7,767 bases of DNA, from the NCBI GenBank assembly GCA_964458085.1, contig CAYWFF010000039.1, forward strand, positions 1 to 7,767, read 5' to 3'. The position numbers and the translations under genes are program-made. Shown piece after piece: positions 1 to 5,468 of this stretch (positions are counted from its first letter, which is position 1; each line of letters opens with the position of its first letter). Under the pieces are notes generated by a model. The model made no database searches. It worked only from the letters and a program-made list of their open reading frames with translations, and was not told the origin of the DNA. The stretch comes from CAYWFF01 sp964458085 (GTDB lineage: Bacteria > Patescibacteriota > Microgenomatia > UBA8517).

Positions 1-61
1 ATTAATTATAAAGCTTTGCATGAAGAGAAAATAATTAAAATATTATTGCCATTATTCCCCG

Positions 62-1309
62 TTGCTCTGTAAACCAATTTCAGAGAAAATATTAAGTAGT
101 GTGAAAAAAATTCATTTTCAAAAACCGGGAAAGAGCGTATCAATGCTTAGCGCAATATGCCTAGTATTGCTTTCCTCAAGTATTTTCGCTTTTACCCAAA
201 ATATAGTTGTATCCACCAATTTACAAAGCATAAAAGCAAAAGAGTCGGAATTAGTTAAAGATTTAGCTGAATTAAGCAGTAAGAATTCGGAAACAGAGCA
301 GGCTTTATTCTCCTTACAAAATGAAGATCAGGTAATAAGAAACGACGAACTAGCAAAAGAAATCGAAGCCATTCAAGAAACATATAAAAAGGCAGTTAAA
401 GCGTATGAGGACATGCTTGATCTAAGTTCCAAAAACATCAACGTAACCAGCTATGAGGAAAAGTACGCTGAAATAGTCGCCTATCTTGCAAATAAAGAGT
501 TAACAAAAGCAACTGACACACTTGCTGGTTTGCAAAAATCAATTAGTGAAGAAAATTCAAAATTGGCAAGCGCTTCGGTAAATATCCCGGCAAACATTCC
601 GGTTGAAAATACTCCGCCAGGAAGCGGGTACAGCAGACAACAAGTTGCAACAGACGTAGGTAACTTTTTAGTAAGCCTCATTGCTGCGGATTTGTCGTCT
701 ACCCGCGTCATCGTTGATACCGCATCCGACTCAGACTGCGCAAATGATTGTCCGGTTCTTCCTCTGGCAACTTATGTATCGCGCAGCGGCGCGTACGCCG
801 GAGTTAACGGAAGTTATTTTTGTCCTGCCAGCTACCCGACATGCGTCGGTAAAACAAATAGCTTTGATTTGCTTGCTATGAATAAAAATAAATACTATTT
901 TAATTCAGGAAATAACGTATACAGCAATAACCCTGCAGTTATTTTCGGAGGCAGTTATATCCGCTTTGTTTCCGCCTCGTCTCAATGGGGCAGAGACACG
1001 GGAGTAGACGGAGTACTTTCTAATTATCCGCTTTTAATATCCGGAGAAAACATAGTTTTCGGAGGTGACGGCGACCCGAAAAAAGGCAGTAAAGGAAACA
1101 GAAGCTTCGTCGCCAATAGAGGAAATACAGTTTATATCGGAGTGGTCCACTCCGCAACAGTAGCCGAATCAGGCCATGCTCTCAAAGCTTTGGGAATGGA
1201 AAATGCGCTGAATCTTGATAATGGAGGCTCAACCGCCCTCTGGTCAGGAGGATACAAAGTTGGACCGGGAAGAGATTTACCGAATGTAATATTGTTTGTA
1301 AAAAAGTAA
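62..1309 (+). CDS. Membrane-anchored coiled-coil protein with NAGPA-type phosphodiester glycosidase domain
   Basis: Probable extracytoplasmic surface protein. Residues 1-27 are basic (cytoplasmic n-region), 28-48 form a hydrophobic signal/anchor segment (core LSAICLVLLSSSIFAF), and about 55-170 are charged, Ala/Leu/Glu/Lys-rich and probably coiled coil. After a Pro-rich linker (175-187), about 190-413 match the phosphodiester glycosidase / NAGPA family (PF09992): GVNGSYF at 247-253 and the family hallmark NLDNGGSTALW at 384-394, normally LDGGGS-like. Four cysteines (C226, C230, C254, C261) could form two disulfides outside the cell. Family members cleave GlcNAc-1-phosphodiesters or related glycan-phosphate bonds; the substrate here is unknown. 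The start is uncertain. TTG at 62 gives a full basic n-region, in-frame GTG at 101 would give a signal-peptide-like MKKIHFQKPGK, and ATG at 143 has a weak GGGAAAGAG upstream. The stop lies 9 bp from the convergent regulator gene. Confidence 0.8.
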   Translation: MLCKPISEKILSSVKKIHFQKPGKSVSMLSAICLVLLSSSIFAFTQNIVVSTNLQSIKAKESELVKDLAELSSKNSETEQALFSLQNEDQVIRNDELAKEIEAIQETYKKAVKAYEDMLDLSSKNINVTSYEEKYAEIVAYLANKELTKATDTLAGLQKSISEENSKLASASVNIPANIPVENTPPGSGYSRQQVATDVGNFLVSLIAADLSSTRVIVDTASDSDCANDCPVLPLATYVSRSGAYAGVNGSYFCPASYPTCVGKTNSFDLLAMNKNKYYFNSGNNVYSNNPAVIFGGSYIRFVSASSQWGRDTGVDGVLSNYPLLISGENIVFGGDGDPKKGSKGNRSFVANRGNTVYIGVVHSATVAESGHALKALGMENALNLDNGGSTALWSGGYKVGPGRDLPNVILFVKK

Positions 1310-1320
1310 TTACCCTTTTT
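1301..1320. terminator. Possible weak bidirectional terminator between convergent genes
   Basis: AAAAAG at 1301-1306 can pair with CTTTTT at 1315-1320 across an 8-nt loop, spanning the two convergent stop codons. The U-tract is part of the stem on either strand. There is only one G-C pair, so this is a weak candidate, mostly supported by its position between convergent genes. Confidence 0.2.
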
Positions 1321-1549
1321 AGCCAATGGTTTTGATATTTTTTACCTTTTTTAACACAAAAATATCATCAACACATACATTGAAAAACTTTGCCAGTTTT
1401 AATGCTAAACTGACCGATGGAGTGTAGTTGCCTTTCTCAAGCGATATAATCGTTTGCCTGGTGACTCCTACCTTATGTCCCAATTCGTCTTGCGTAATCC
1501 CTAACTTAACGCGAAACTTATGTACATTATTGCTAATAACTTCCCTCAT
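1319..1549 (-). CDS. Small Cro/CI (XRE) family transcriptional regulator
   Basis: A 76-residue DNA-binding protein made of one helix-turn-helix_3 domain. The HTH covers about residues 16-40 (LGITQDELG, then VGVTRQTIISLEKG, the recognition helix region), followed by the typical YTPSVSLALKLAKFFNV and a DDIF tail. This matches the short YozG-like XRE regulators that often sit beside a small membrane protein; no such partner is visible here. I chose ATG at 1549 rather than the TTG at 1570 because a TATAAT box at 1564-1559 overlaps the longer reading, and transcription would begin only about 2-3 nt before the ATG. That makes the mRNA apparently leaderless. Direct repeats overlapping its promoter suggest autoregulation. 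Its targets could include the divergent stress-protein gene at 1736; this is inference from position. Confidence 0.85.
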   Translation of the reverse strand: MREVISNNVHKFRVKLGITQDELGHKVGVTRQTIISLEKGNYTPSVSLALKLAKFFNVCVDDIFVLKKVKNIKTIG

Positions 1550-1588
1550 AACAACAATATTATACCTCAACTATTTTAAACAACAATA
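1550..1588. repeat. Pair of 10-bp direct repeats flanking the regulator promoter (candidate operator)
   Basis: AACAACAATA occurs exactly at 1550-1559 and 1579-1588, a 29-bp offset. The first copy covers the expected transcription start and the edge of the -10; the second covers the -35. A repressor bound to both copies would block the promoter, so these are natural candidates for binding sites of the XRE protein itself. The repeats are seen; the operator role is inferred. Confidence 0.4.
1559..1586 (-). promoter_or_regulatory. Promoter of the XRE regulator gene (leaderless)
   Basis: On the minus strand, TTGTTG (1586-1581) is separated by 16 bp from a perfect TATAAT (1564-1559), and only 9 nt separate the box from the ATG at 1549. 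A start site about 7 nt downstream of the -10 would leave almost no 5' leader. No Shine-Dalgarno sequence lies at the right distance once transcription starts there. Confidence 0.55.
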
Positions 1589-1656
1589 CCATATCTTGCG
1601 CTAAGTTTTTCCTTTTTGATAATTAATTGATTGATAAAGCTGTAAAGCAGTAGAAC

Positions 1657-1675
1657 TTACCGATTTATTACCGAT
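1657..1675. promoter_or_regulatory. TTACCGAT direct repeats at one helical turn (candidate activator site)
   Basis: TTACCGAT is repeated exactly at 1657-1664 and 1668-1675, an 11-bp offset that places both copies on one DNA face. A TATAAA box follows at 1683-1688 with no recognisable -35 hexamer; the repeats occupy the -35 position. This geometry resembles sites of activators that bind tandem half-sites, and the likely target is the stress-protein gene at 1736. A second box, TATAAA at 1724-1729, lies 6 nt before the ATG. Confidence 0.35.
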
Positions 1676-1735
1676 AGCTAAATATAAATATAGAAAATAC
1701 TGCAAAGATGCGATTAAGAAAGGTATAAATATAAA

Positions 1736-2236
1736 ATGACACAAATGATTGCTGCAGTTTTCCCTTCACAAAAGGCGGCTAGTAAGGCAGTCTCTGAGCT
1801 GAAAAGCAAGGGATATGATGATATTTCCGTTATCGCCAAAGATTCCCGTTCGGGAAATATCGCAGCTCGTGAACTTGGAGACCTTGAGGATTCTTCAAAA
1901 GGCGGGGTGGTTTGGGGTGGTGTGCTGGGGGGAATATTTGGTGTAGTTGCCGGTGTGTCCACAGTGACACTGCCGGGTATTGGCAGTTTAATTGTAGCCG
2001 GTCCTTTGACCGCCTTGTGGGGTTTAGGTGGCGGCGCGTTAGGCGCATTGGCAGGAGGTCTATTAGGTGGACTCCAGGAAGCGGGTATTTCTGCCGATAT
2101 TGCCAGACATTACACTGATAGAATTCAAAAAGGTGAAGTATTTGTGGCAGTTGCGGCGGAGCCTACCTTACAAGACCAAGCTACTATGGTAATGGAGAGA
2201 CACGGCGCAGAAGAATTTTCACTAACCGAAAACTAA
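1736..2236 (+). CDS. General stress protein 17M-like / low-temperature-induced All0457-like protein
   Basis: A 166-residue protein in three parts. Residues 1-35 look like a small alpha/beta fold (IAAVFPSQKAASKAV, then DDISVIAKD). Residues 57-117 form a glycine-rich hydrophobic hairpin (WGGVLGGIFGVVAGV, then TLPGIGSLIVAGP, then GGGALGALAGGLLGGL). Residues 118-163 form a second alpha/beta half (YTDRIQKGEVFVAV, MVMERHGAEE). This order is the hallmark of the YflT / general stress protein 17M-like group and of cyanobacterial low-temperature-induced All0457-like proteins. The Gly zipper hairpin probably inserts in, or associates with, the membrane; the biochemical role of the family is not established. 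Upstream, AAGAAAGG is a poor SD (12 nt away), while a TATAAA box 6 nt from the ATG would allow leaderless initiation. It diverges from the XRE regulator gene. Confidence 0.75.
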   Translation: MTQMIAAVFPSQKAASKAVSELKSKGYDDISVIAKDSRSGNIAARELGDLEDSSKGGVVWGGVLGGIFGVVAGVSTVTLPGIGSLIVAGPLTALWGLGGGALGALAGGLLGGLQEAGISADIARHYTDRIQKGEVFVAVAAEPTLQDQATMVMERHGAEEFSLTEN

Positions 2237-2275
2237 ATAATTATGGCTTAATCTTTAAAAAGTAACATCCCGTGT

Positions 2276-2425
2276 TATAAATGTTAGTATGGTAATTACC
2301 CTCCGGAGTTTGATAATGGCAACAAACAAACATCCCAAAACCCCGACACAATAAATCGAAACAGTAAACGCTCGCTCAACCAGACTGCAGGTGCCAACGA
2401 TGACTTAGATAAAGAAATGCCATAG
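2276..2425 (+). other. Gene-poor spacer with a possible frameshifted micro-ORF
   Basis: The 230-bp spacer 2237-2466 contains no full gene. Within it, a TATAAA box (2276-2281) precedes a GGAG (2305-2308) that lies 7 nt before ATG 2316. That frame encodes only MATNKHPKTPTQ and stops at 2352. An adjacent frame is open from 2288 to a TAG at 2423-2425 and reads protein-like (NRNSKRSLNQTAGANDD then LDKEMP), but it has no start codon of its own. One extra C in the CCCC run at 2341-2344 would join the two into a 36-residue hydrophilic peptide. It may be a decayed gene, an assembly indel or chance. Confidence 0.2.
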
Positions 2426-2466
2426 CGGGTGTCTGTCACGATGAAACTTGATGCGCTACTGAGTAA

Positions 2467-3411
2467 TTATTGTACTTTCCTTAATTTAGCTACAAAAAAA
2501 CCTTCCATTAAAGAAGAAGGCAATATTCTCATAGCATTCTTTATTTGAGGATCAAATACTTTGTTTTGCCACTTGGGAAATGCTGTTATTTTTTCGGGAA
2601 TTTCCAGGTTAATTGGTTCAAGAACTACAGAATTTTTTTCATTTGTCAAAAGCCAGTCTAGGGCTTCTTCGTTTTCTTCAGGAGAAAGAGTACAGGTTGA
2701 GTAGACTATTACACCTCCCGGTTTTGCGCATGTCAAAGCCGATCGAAGCAAATAACGCTGAAGGTGAGATAACTGTTTTACTTTTTTTATATTCCAAGTG
2801 CGGTATGTTTTTGGATTTTGGCATTGGAATCTGCCTTCTAAACTGCAGGGGGCATCAACCAAAACTTTATCAAAAAAGTTGTTGTAACTTTTCCATAGAT
2901 CCTGACCTTTCTTTTGTATCACCGTAGTGTTTTTAACATCCAGCAGCTTTAAATTTGCGCGTAACTTGTATAGTCTGACGCGACTTATATCGTTGGCAAC
3001 AATATGTCCCGTGTTTTCCATAAGTGCTGCGATTTGGCTGGTTTTGCTACCTGGCGCGGCAGTCATATCCAAGACATTTTCATTTTGCTTAATTTCCAAA
3101 ACTAAAGCAGGGATCATGCTTGATAGACTTTGTACATAAAGGAGTCCGGAATCAAAAAGTCCTGTTGTTGTAAGTTGTTTTGCGGAACCTTCTAAGATAA
3201 ATGCATCAGGTAAAAAACTTACTTTTTGATAATTAATTCCCTTTTTTGTTAGTTCCTCCTCAAGTTCCGGAGTAGTTATTTTTAAAGTATTTGTCCGAAA
3301 TGTTGTCGGTCTTTCTGCGCAAAATGCAGCCAACACTTCTTCTTTCGTTTTTTCGGGAAGTAAATTTTCCAAGCGATCAATAAATACCTGAGGTAAAACT
3401 TGTGTATCCAT
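2467..3411 (-). CDS. RsmB/NOP2/Sun family RNA (cytosine-5) methyltransferase
   Basis: Probable SAM-dependent enzyme that methylates C5 of a cytosine in rRNA or tRNA. Over 314 residues it shows a substrate-binding N-terminal part (RPTTFRTNTL at 35-44), the SAM-binding motif I VLDMTAAPGSKTSQIA (113-128), an acidic SAM contact at D141 (VANDIS), motif IV DAPCS (186-190) and motif VI STCTLSPEENE (238-248). In this family the TC-motif cysteine (C240) is the catalytic nucleophile and the PC-motif cysteine (C189) assists product release; both are present. A C-terminal RMLPS-like segment reads MRILPSS, followed by EGFFVAKL. There is no separate NusB-like N-terminal domain as in E. coli RsmB, so the exact target base cannot be named. 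The gene starts from its own TATACT box 7 nt upstream of the ATG and diverges from the Mug glycosylase gene. Confidence 0.88.
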   Translation of the reverse strand: MDTQVLPQVFIDRLENLLPEKTKEEVLAAFCAERPTTFRTNTLKITTPELEEELTKKGINYQKVSFLPDAFILEGSAKQLTTTGLFDSGLLYVQSLSSMIPALVLEIKQNENVLDMTAAPGSKTSQIAALMENTGHIVANDISRVRLYKLRANLKLLDVKNTTVIQKKGQDLWKSYNNFFDKVLVDAPCSLEGRFQCQNPKTYRTWNIKKVKQLSHLQRYLLRSALTCAKPGGVIVYSTCTLSPEENEEALDWLLTNEKNSVVLEPINLEIPEKITAFPKWQNKVFDPQIKNAMRILPSSLMEGFFVAKLRKVQ

Positions 3412-3434
3412 TTTTGTAAGTATAACTTACACAA
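3412..3434. promoter_or_regulatory. Palindromic candidate operator between divergent genes
   Basis: GTAAGT (3416-3421) and ACTTAC (3425-3430) form a perfect inverted repeat around ATA. The symmetry extends outward with one mismatch to 10-bp arms covering 3412-3434. It overlaps the methyltransferase -10 box and the presumed -35 of the glycosylase promoter (TTACAC, 3427-3432), so one dimeric repressor could control both genes. The symmetry is seen directly; the regulatory role is inferred. Confidence 0.45.
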
Positions 3435-3447
3435 CAAGTTTATAAAG
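3419..3447 (-). promoter_or_regulatory. Promoter of the RNA methyltransferase gene
   Basis: On the minus strand, TATACT at 3424-3419 is followed after 7 nt by the ATG at 3411, giving a predicted leaderless transcript. A poor -35 candidate (CTTTAT, 3447-3442) lies at 17-bp spacing. The box sits inside the palindrome at 3412-3434. Confidence 0.45.
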
Positions 3448-3456
3448 CGGTATACT
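3427..3456 (+). promoter_or_regulatory. Promoter of the mug-like gene (leaderless)
   Basis: TATACT at 3451-3456 lies only 6 nt before the ATG at 3463, with a weak TTACAC (3427-3432) 18 bp upstream. The predicted start site coincides with or abuts the start codon, and no SD precedes it. Confidence 0.45.
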
Positions 3457-3462
3457 CTTCCA

Positions 3463-4029
3463 ATGGAAAAATACAAACCTACAAAACAAGAAATTGCCGA
3501 TGCATATAATAAGTCAGTTCCAGACATAATCGCCCCGAATCTCATTATTCTTTTTTGCGGTATAAACCCGGGTCTTTATACTGCAGCCGTCCAGAATCAT
3601 TTCGGAAGACCAGGAAATAAGTTTTGGAAAGCGCTTTATGCAGCGCAGCTTACACCCCGTCTATTTCACCCAAGTGAACAGGAAAAACTGCTTAAATTGG
3701 GAATTGGAATTACAAATTTAGTTAACAGAGCAACTGTAAAGGCAGATGAAGTAGCTAAAGATGAATTCATTAGGGGTGGTAAGGAATTGATAATAAAAGT
3801 TAAAAGATATAAACCTCAATGGGTTGCATTTGTCGGTATTCAAGCTTATCGTACTGCATTTTTCCAACCCCATGCTAAAGTAGGTAAACAAAAAAATAAA
3901 ATAGGAAATGCAAGTGTTTGGATTCTTCCCAGCTCTAGCGGTTTGAATGCACATTACCCTCCACAAAAGTATAATCAGACTTTTCGCGAGTTAAAACAAG
4001 AATTATCCCGAACTTCCACTCATTTCTAA
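3463..4029 (+). CDS. mug: Mug/TDG-type G:U/T mismatch-specific uracil-DNA glycosylase
   Basis: Base-excision repair enzyme that removes uracil (and often thymine or damaged pyrimidines) opposite guanine. The 188 residues align along their length with E. coli Mug. Motif 1 GINPG is at 33-37 (N35 positions the catalytic water), followed by HFGRPGNKFWKALY (46-59), GIGITNLVNRATVKADEV (80-97; Mug has GVTKLVDRPTVQANEV), a GIQAY strand-helix (125-129) and motif 2 PSSSGLNAH (156-164), where Mug has NPSGLSR. The motif 2 variant partly resembles the TDG-style PSSS. The start is ATG 3463: the upstream in-frame extension to 3400 would run back into the divergent methyltransferase gene and include the promoter. 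The gene ends 16 bp before the promoter of the RNA-binding-protein operon, with no terminator visible, so read-through is possible. Confidence 0.85.
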   Translation: MEKYKPTKQEIADAYNKSVPDIIAPNLIILFCGINPGLYTAAVQNHFGRPGNKFWKALYAAQLTPRLFHPSEQEKLLKLGIGITNLVNRATVKADEVAKDEFIRGGKELIIKVKRYKPQWVAFVGIQAYRTAFFQPHAKVGKQKNKIGNASVWILPSSSGLNAHYPPQKYNQTFRELKQELSRTSTHF

Positions 4030-4042
4030 TCCAAAGCAATCG

Positions 4043-4051
4043 TGCTATAAT
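4043..4051 (+). promoter_or_regulatory. Extended -10 promoter for the RNA-binding protein operon
   Basis: TGC directly followed by a perfect TATAAT (4046-4051) gives an extended -10 element, which explains the lack of a good -35. Transcription would start near 4058, leaving about 110 nt of leader before the RRM gene. This long leader contrasts with the near-leaderless genes around it. Confidence 0.55.
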
Positions 4052-4057
4052 GGGTTC

Positions 4058-4169
4058 ATAGGTTTTCATTATTGGAAACCGGGTAATTATAAGTATTGGT
4101 CTTTAGGAAAAGTTTATTAGCTTTGCCACACCAGACGAAATAGTTACTTTAAGGGGTGGTGAATAGATA
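4058..4169 (+). promoter_or_regulatory. Structured 5' leader of the RRM gene
   Basis: At the predicted 5' end, GGTTTTC (4061-4067) pairs with GGAAACC (4074-4080) over a 6-nt loop, giving seven base pairs with one G-U. Further on, CTTT/AAAG (4101-4112) can form a small hairpin. CACCA (4129-4133) can pair with TGGTG (4157-4161), part of the ribosome-binding region TAAGGGGTGGTGA (4150-4162), 8 nt before the ATG. A 5'-terminal stabilising hairpin and a switchable ribosome-binding site would fit cold-regulated or self-regulated RNA-binding protein genes. I do not recognise a known riboswitch class. Confidence 0.4.
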
Positions 4170-4565
4170 ATGGCAAAACGATTATTTGTAGGAGGACTTC
4201 CATATAGTACAACAAGCGATGAACTTCGTGACCTTTTTTCTGAGGCTGGAACAGTACAGGAATGTACGGTTGTAACCGACAGGTACAGTGGTCAAAGCAA
4301 GGGATTTGCATTTGTAGAAATGGGATCTGACGAAGAAGCTGATGCAGTTGAGAAAAAATTTAACGGCACACAATTAGGCGGAAGAACACTTGTTGTCAGT
4401 GAAGCGCGTCCCCGCGAAGAAAGACCAAGAGAAGATCGCGGCGGCAGAGGTGGATATAACGATCGCGGCGGAGACAGACGGGGTGGATTTGGCGGAGACA
4501 GAGGATTTAGCAGAGGCGGCGGAGACAGACGCGGAGGCGGAGGCGGCAACCGACGAGGGAGGTAA
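4170..4565 (+). CDS. RRM-domain RNA-binding protein with RGG tail
   Basis: A single-stranded-RNA-binding protein of the bacterial Rbp type, 131 residues. One RNA recognition motif spans about 1-80: RNP2 is LFVGGL (5-10), RNP1 is KGFAFVEM (44-51) with the aromatic F46 and F48 that stack on bases, and the sheet closes with GGRTLVVSEARP (70-81). Residues 82-131 are a basic Gly/Arg-rich tail with repeated RGG, GGDRRGG and GGDRG units, which generally adds nonspecific RNA affinity. Cyanobacterial relatives are often induced by cold. The start is ATG 4170, 8 nt after a strong G-rich ribosome-binding region. The zinc-ribbon gene begins 4 nt after its stop, its SD formed by the last codons of this gene, so the two are probably translationally coupled. 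Confidence 0.92.
   Translation: MAKRLFVGGLPYSTTSDELRDLFSEAGTVQECTVVTDRYSGQSKGFAFVEMGSDEEADAVEKKFNGTQLGGRTLVVSEARPREERPREDRGGRGGYNDRGGDRRGGFGGDRGFSRGGGDRRGGGGGNRRGR
4467..4529 (+). repeat. In-frame 12-bp repeats encoding GGDR units of the RGG tail
   Basis: GGCGGAGACAGA occurs exactly at 4467-4478, 4491-4502 and 4518-4529 (offsets 24 and 27, multiples of three). The first and third copies share 16 bp. The tail has probably grown by slippage or unequal exchange and may vary between strains. Confidence 0.75.
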
Positions 4566-4569
4566 GGCA

Positions 4570-4815
4570 ATGACACAAATATCCATACATAGCAGTCCTT
4601 GTATAATTTGCGGACGGGCGCGAATCGCTCAGTCTTCAGAGACAGAGGATGTTGGAACATCGTCTGTAACTGTAACACAGATGGTGTGCCCCGATCCGGA
4701 ATGTCAAGCAAAAGTTGACAAGCAATTATCAAGAGAACGGGAAAAACGCGAAATGCTTCAGAAGAATAAAGATGATCGGACTTCTTCATGGGGTAAAAGA
4801 AAAAAACAAGATTAA
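4570..4815 (+). CDS. Small zinc-ribbon-like protein of unknown function
   Basis: An 81-residue hypothetical protein. C11-x2-C14 (CIICGR) and C40-x4-C45 (CPDPEC) form four cysteines in the layout of a zinc ribbon. The C-terminal part (46-81) is highly charged and Lys/Arg-rich (REREKREMLQ, WGKRKKQD), probably helical and suited to nucleic-acid contact. I do not recognise a named family. The start is ATG 4570, 6 nt after GGAGGT (4558-4563). An alternative reading from TTG 4390, lying over the RRM gene in another frame, would add an acidic low-complexity stretch and is rejected. Position directly behind the RRM gene suggests a shared mRNA and a possible RNA-related role, which is inference. Confidence 0.75.
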   Translation: MTQISIHSSPCIICGRARIAQSSETEDVGTSSVTVTQMVCPDPECQAKVDKQLSREREKREMLQKNKDDRTSSWGKRKKQD

Positions 4816-4907
4816 ATATCTTATTTCCATATAAAAATTCTCCCGGTGTTTCCACACGTACTAATTTCCAAAGCAATAATTAAGTGTATGTAATGTTCCA
4901 ATTCATA

Positions 4908-4918
4908 TATACTAAAAT
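4908..4918 (+). promoter_or_regulatory. Promoter box before the small EamA permease gene
   Basis: Overlapping -10 candidates TATACT (4908-4913) and TAAAAT (4913-4918) end 11 and 6 nt before the ATG at 4925. No SD is present and no convincing -35 was found. Either box predicts a very short leader or a leaderless mRNA. The rest of 4816-4907 is AT-rich, with no gene or clear terminator. Confidence 0.4.
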
Positions 4919-4924
4919 ACGAGT

Positions 4925-5347
4925 ATGCAGTGGTTTACTTACGCTCTTTTATCTGCTGTCTTTGCGGCTCTTGTTGCAATTTTGGCAAAAATAGGAGTAA
5001 AGGATATTAACTCCAATTTAGCAACCGCTATTCGAACAGTCGTGATTCTCTTTTTTGCCTGGGGAATTGTGTTTTTCCAAGGAACACATAAAGAATTAAG
5101 TTCAATATCCAGAAATTCACTGATCTTTTTAATTCTTTCCGGGATTGCAACCGGAATTTCCTGGTTATTTTACTTTCGAGCGCTCCAAATAGGAAATGCA
5201 TCTCAGGTCGCCCCCATTGACCGCCTGAGTTTAGTATTAACTATTCTGCTGGCTTTTATTTTCCTTAAAGAACGGGTAACTATTCAAATTGTTGTCGGTG
5301 CATTATTTATGACTTTTGGAGCAATCCTTATAAGTCTTTCCAAATAG
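4925..5347 (+). CDS. Half-size EamA/DMT-superfamily permease
   Basis: An integral membrane protein of 140 residues with about five hydrophobic segments (roughly 3-22, 34-52, 66-88, 93-114, 119-138). The segment FYFRALQIGNASQVAPIDRLS followed by LAFIFLKERVT (about 82-118) is the classic EamA repeat end with its Glu-Arg motif. Full EamA transporters have two such repeats (about 300 residues); this one has a single repeat and resembles the 5-TM bacterial/archaeal transporter group of the drug/metabolite transporter superfamily, which would need to dimerise. The N-terminus (MQWFTYALLSAVFAAL) is intact and there is no second half downstream, so it is a complete small protein, not a truncated gene. 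The substrate is unknown. Confidence 0.85.
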   Translation: MQWFTYALLSAVFAALVAILAKIGVKDINSNLATAIRTVVILFFAWGIVFFQGTHKELSSISRNSLIFLILSGIATGISWLFYFRALQIGNASQVAPIDRLSLVLTILLAFIFLKERVTIQIVVGALFMTFGAILISLSK

Positions 5348-5468
5348 TAACAAATGTCCCCTGCAAATACTCAGGTGGTATTAAAGATGTGAACATATTC
5401 CCCCCTCCCGTTCATACAGCACTCAGCATAAAACAGAATAATTAAAAGGGCTTATTTGGCAAGGCTAC

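Noticed and set aside
1612..1628. A 17-bp string (CTTTTTGATAATTAATT) in the 1.6-kb intergenic region that recurs exactly at 3222-3238.
   Set aside because: The second copy lies inside the methyltransferase coding region, the string is AT-rich, and no other copy was seen; probably chance.
2423..2458. TAGCG...CGCTA inverted repeat downstream of the convergent genes as a terminator.
   Set aside because: Only 5-bp arms with a 26-nt loop and no T-run follows on either strand.
3400..3462. N-terminal extension of the glycosylase to a start at 3400.
   Set aside because: It would overlap the divergent methyltransferase gene and contain the promoter; Mug homology begins after ATG 3463.
4390..4569. 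An open frame over the RRM tail that runs into the zinc-ribbon gene, adding an acidic 60-residue N-terminus.
   Set aside because: It starts at TTG without an SD, is an out-of-frame shadow of the GGCGGAGACAGA repeats, and a strong GGAGGT marks ATG 4570 as the real start.
4292..4876. Long minus-strand open frame (194 codons) opposite the RRM operon.
   Set aside because: Its Pro/Ser-rich run is the antisense of the Gly/Arg-rich tail; no family resemblance and no promoter or SD.
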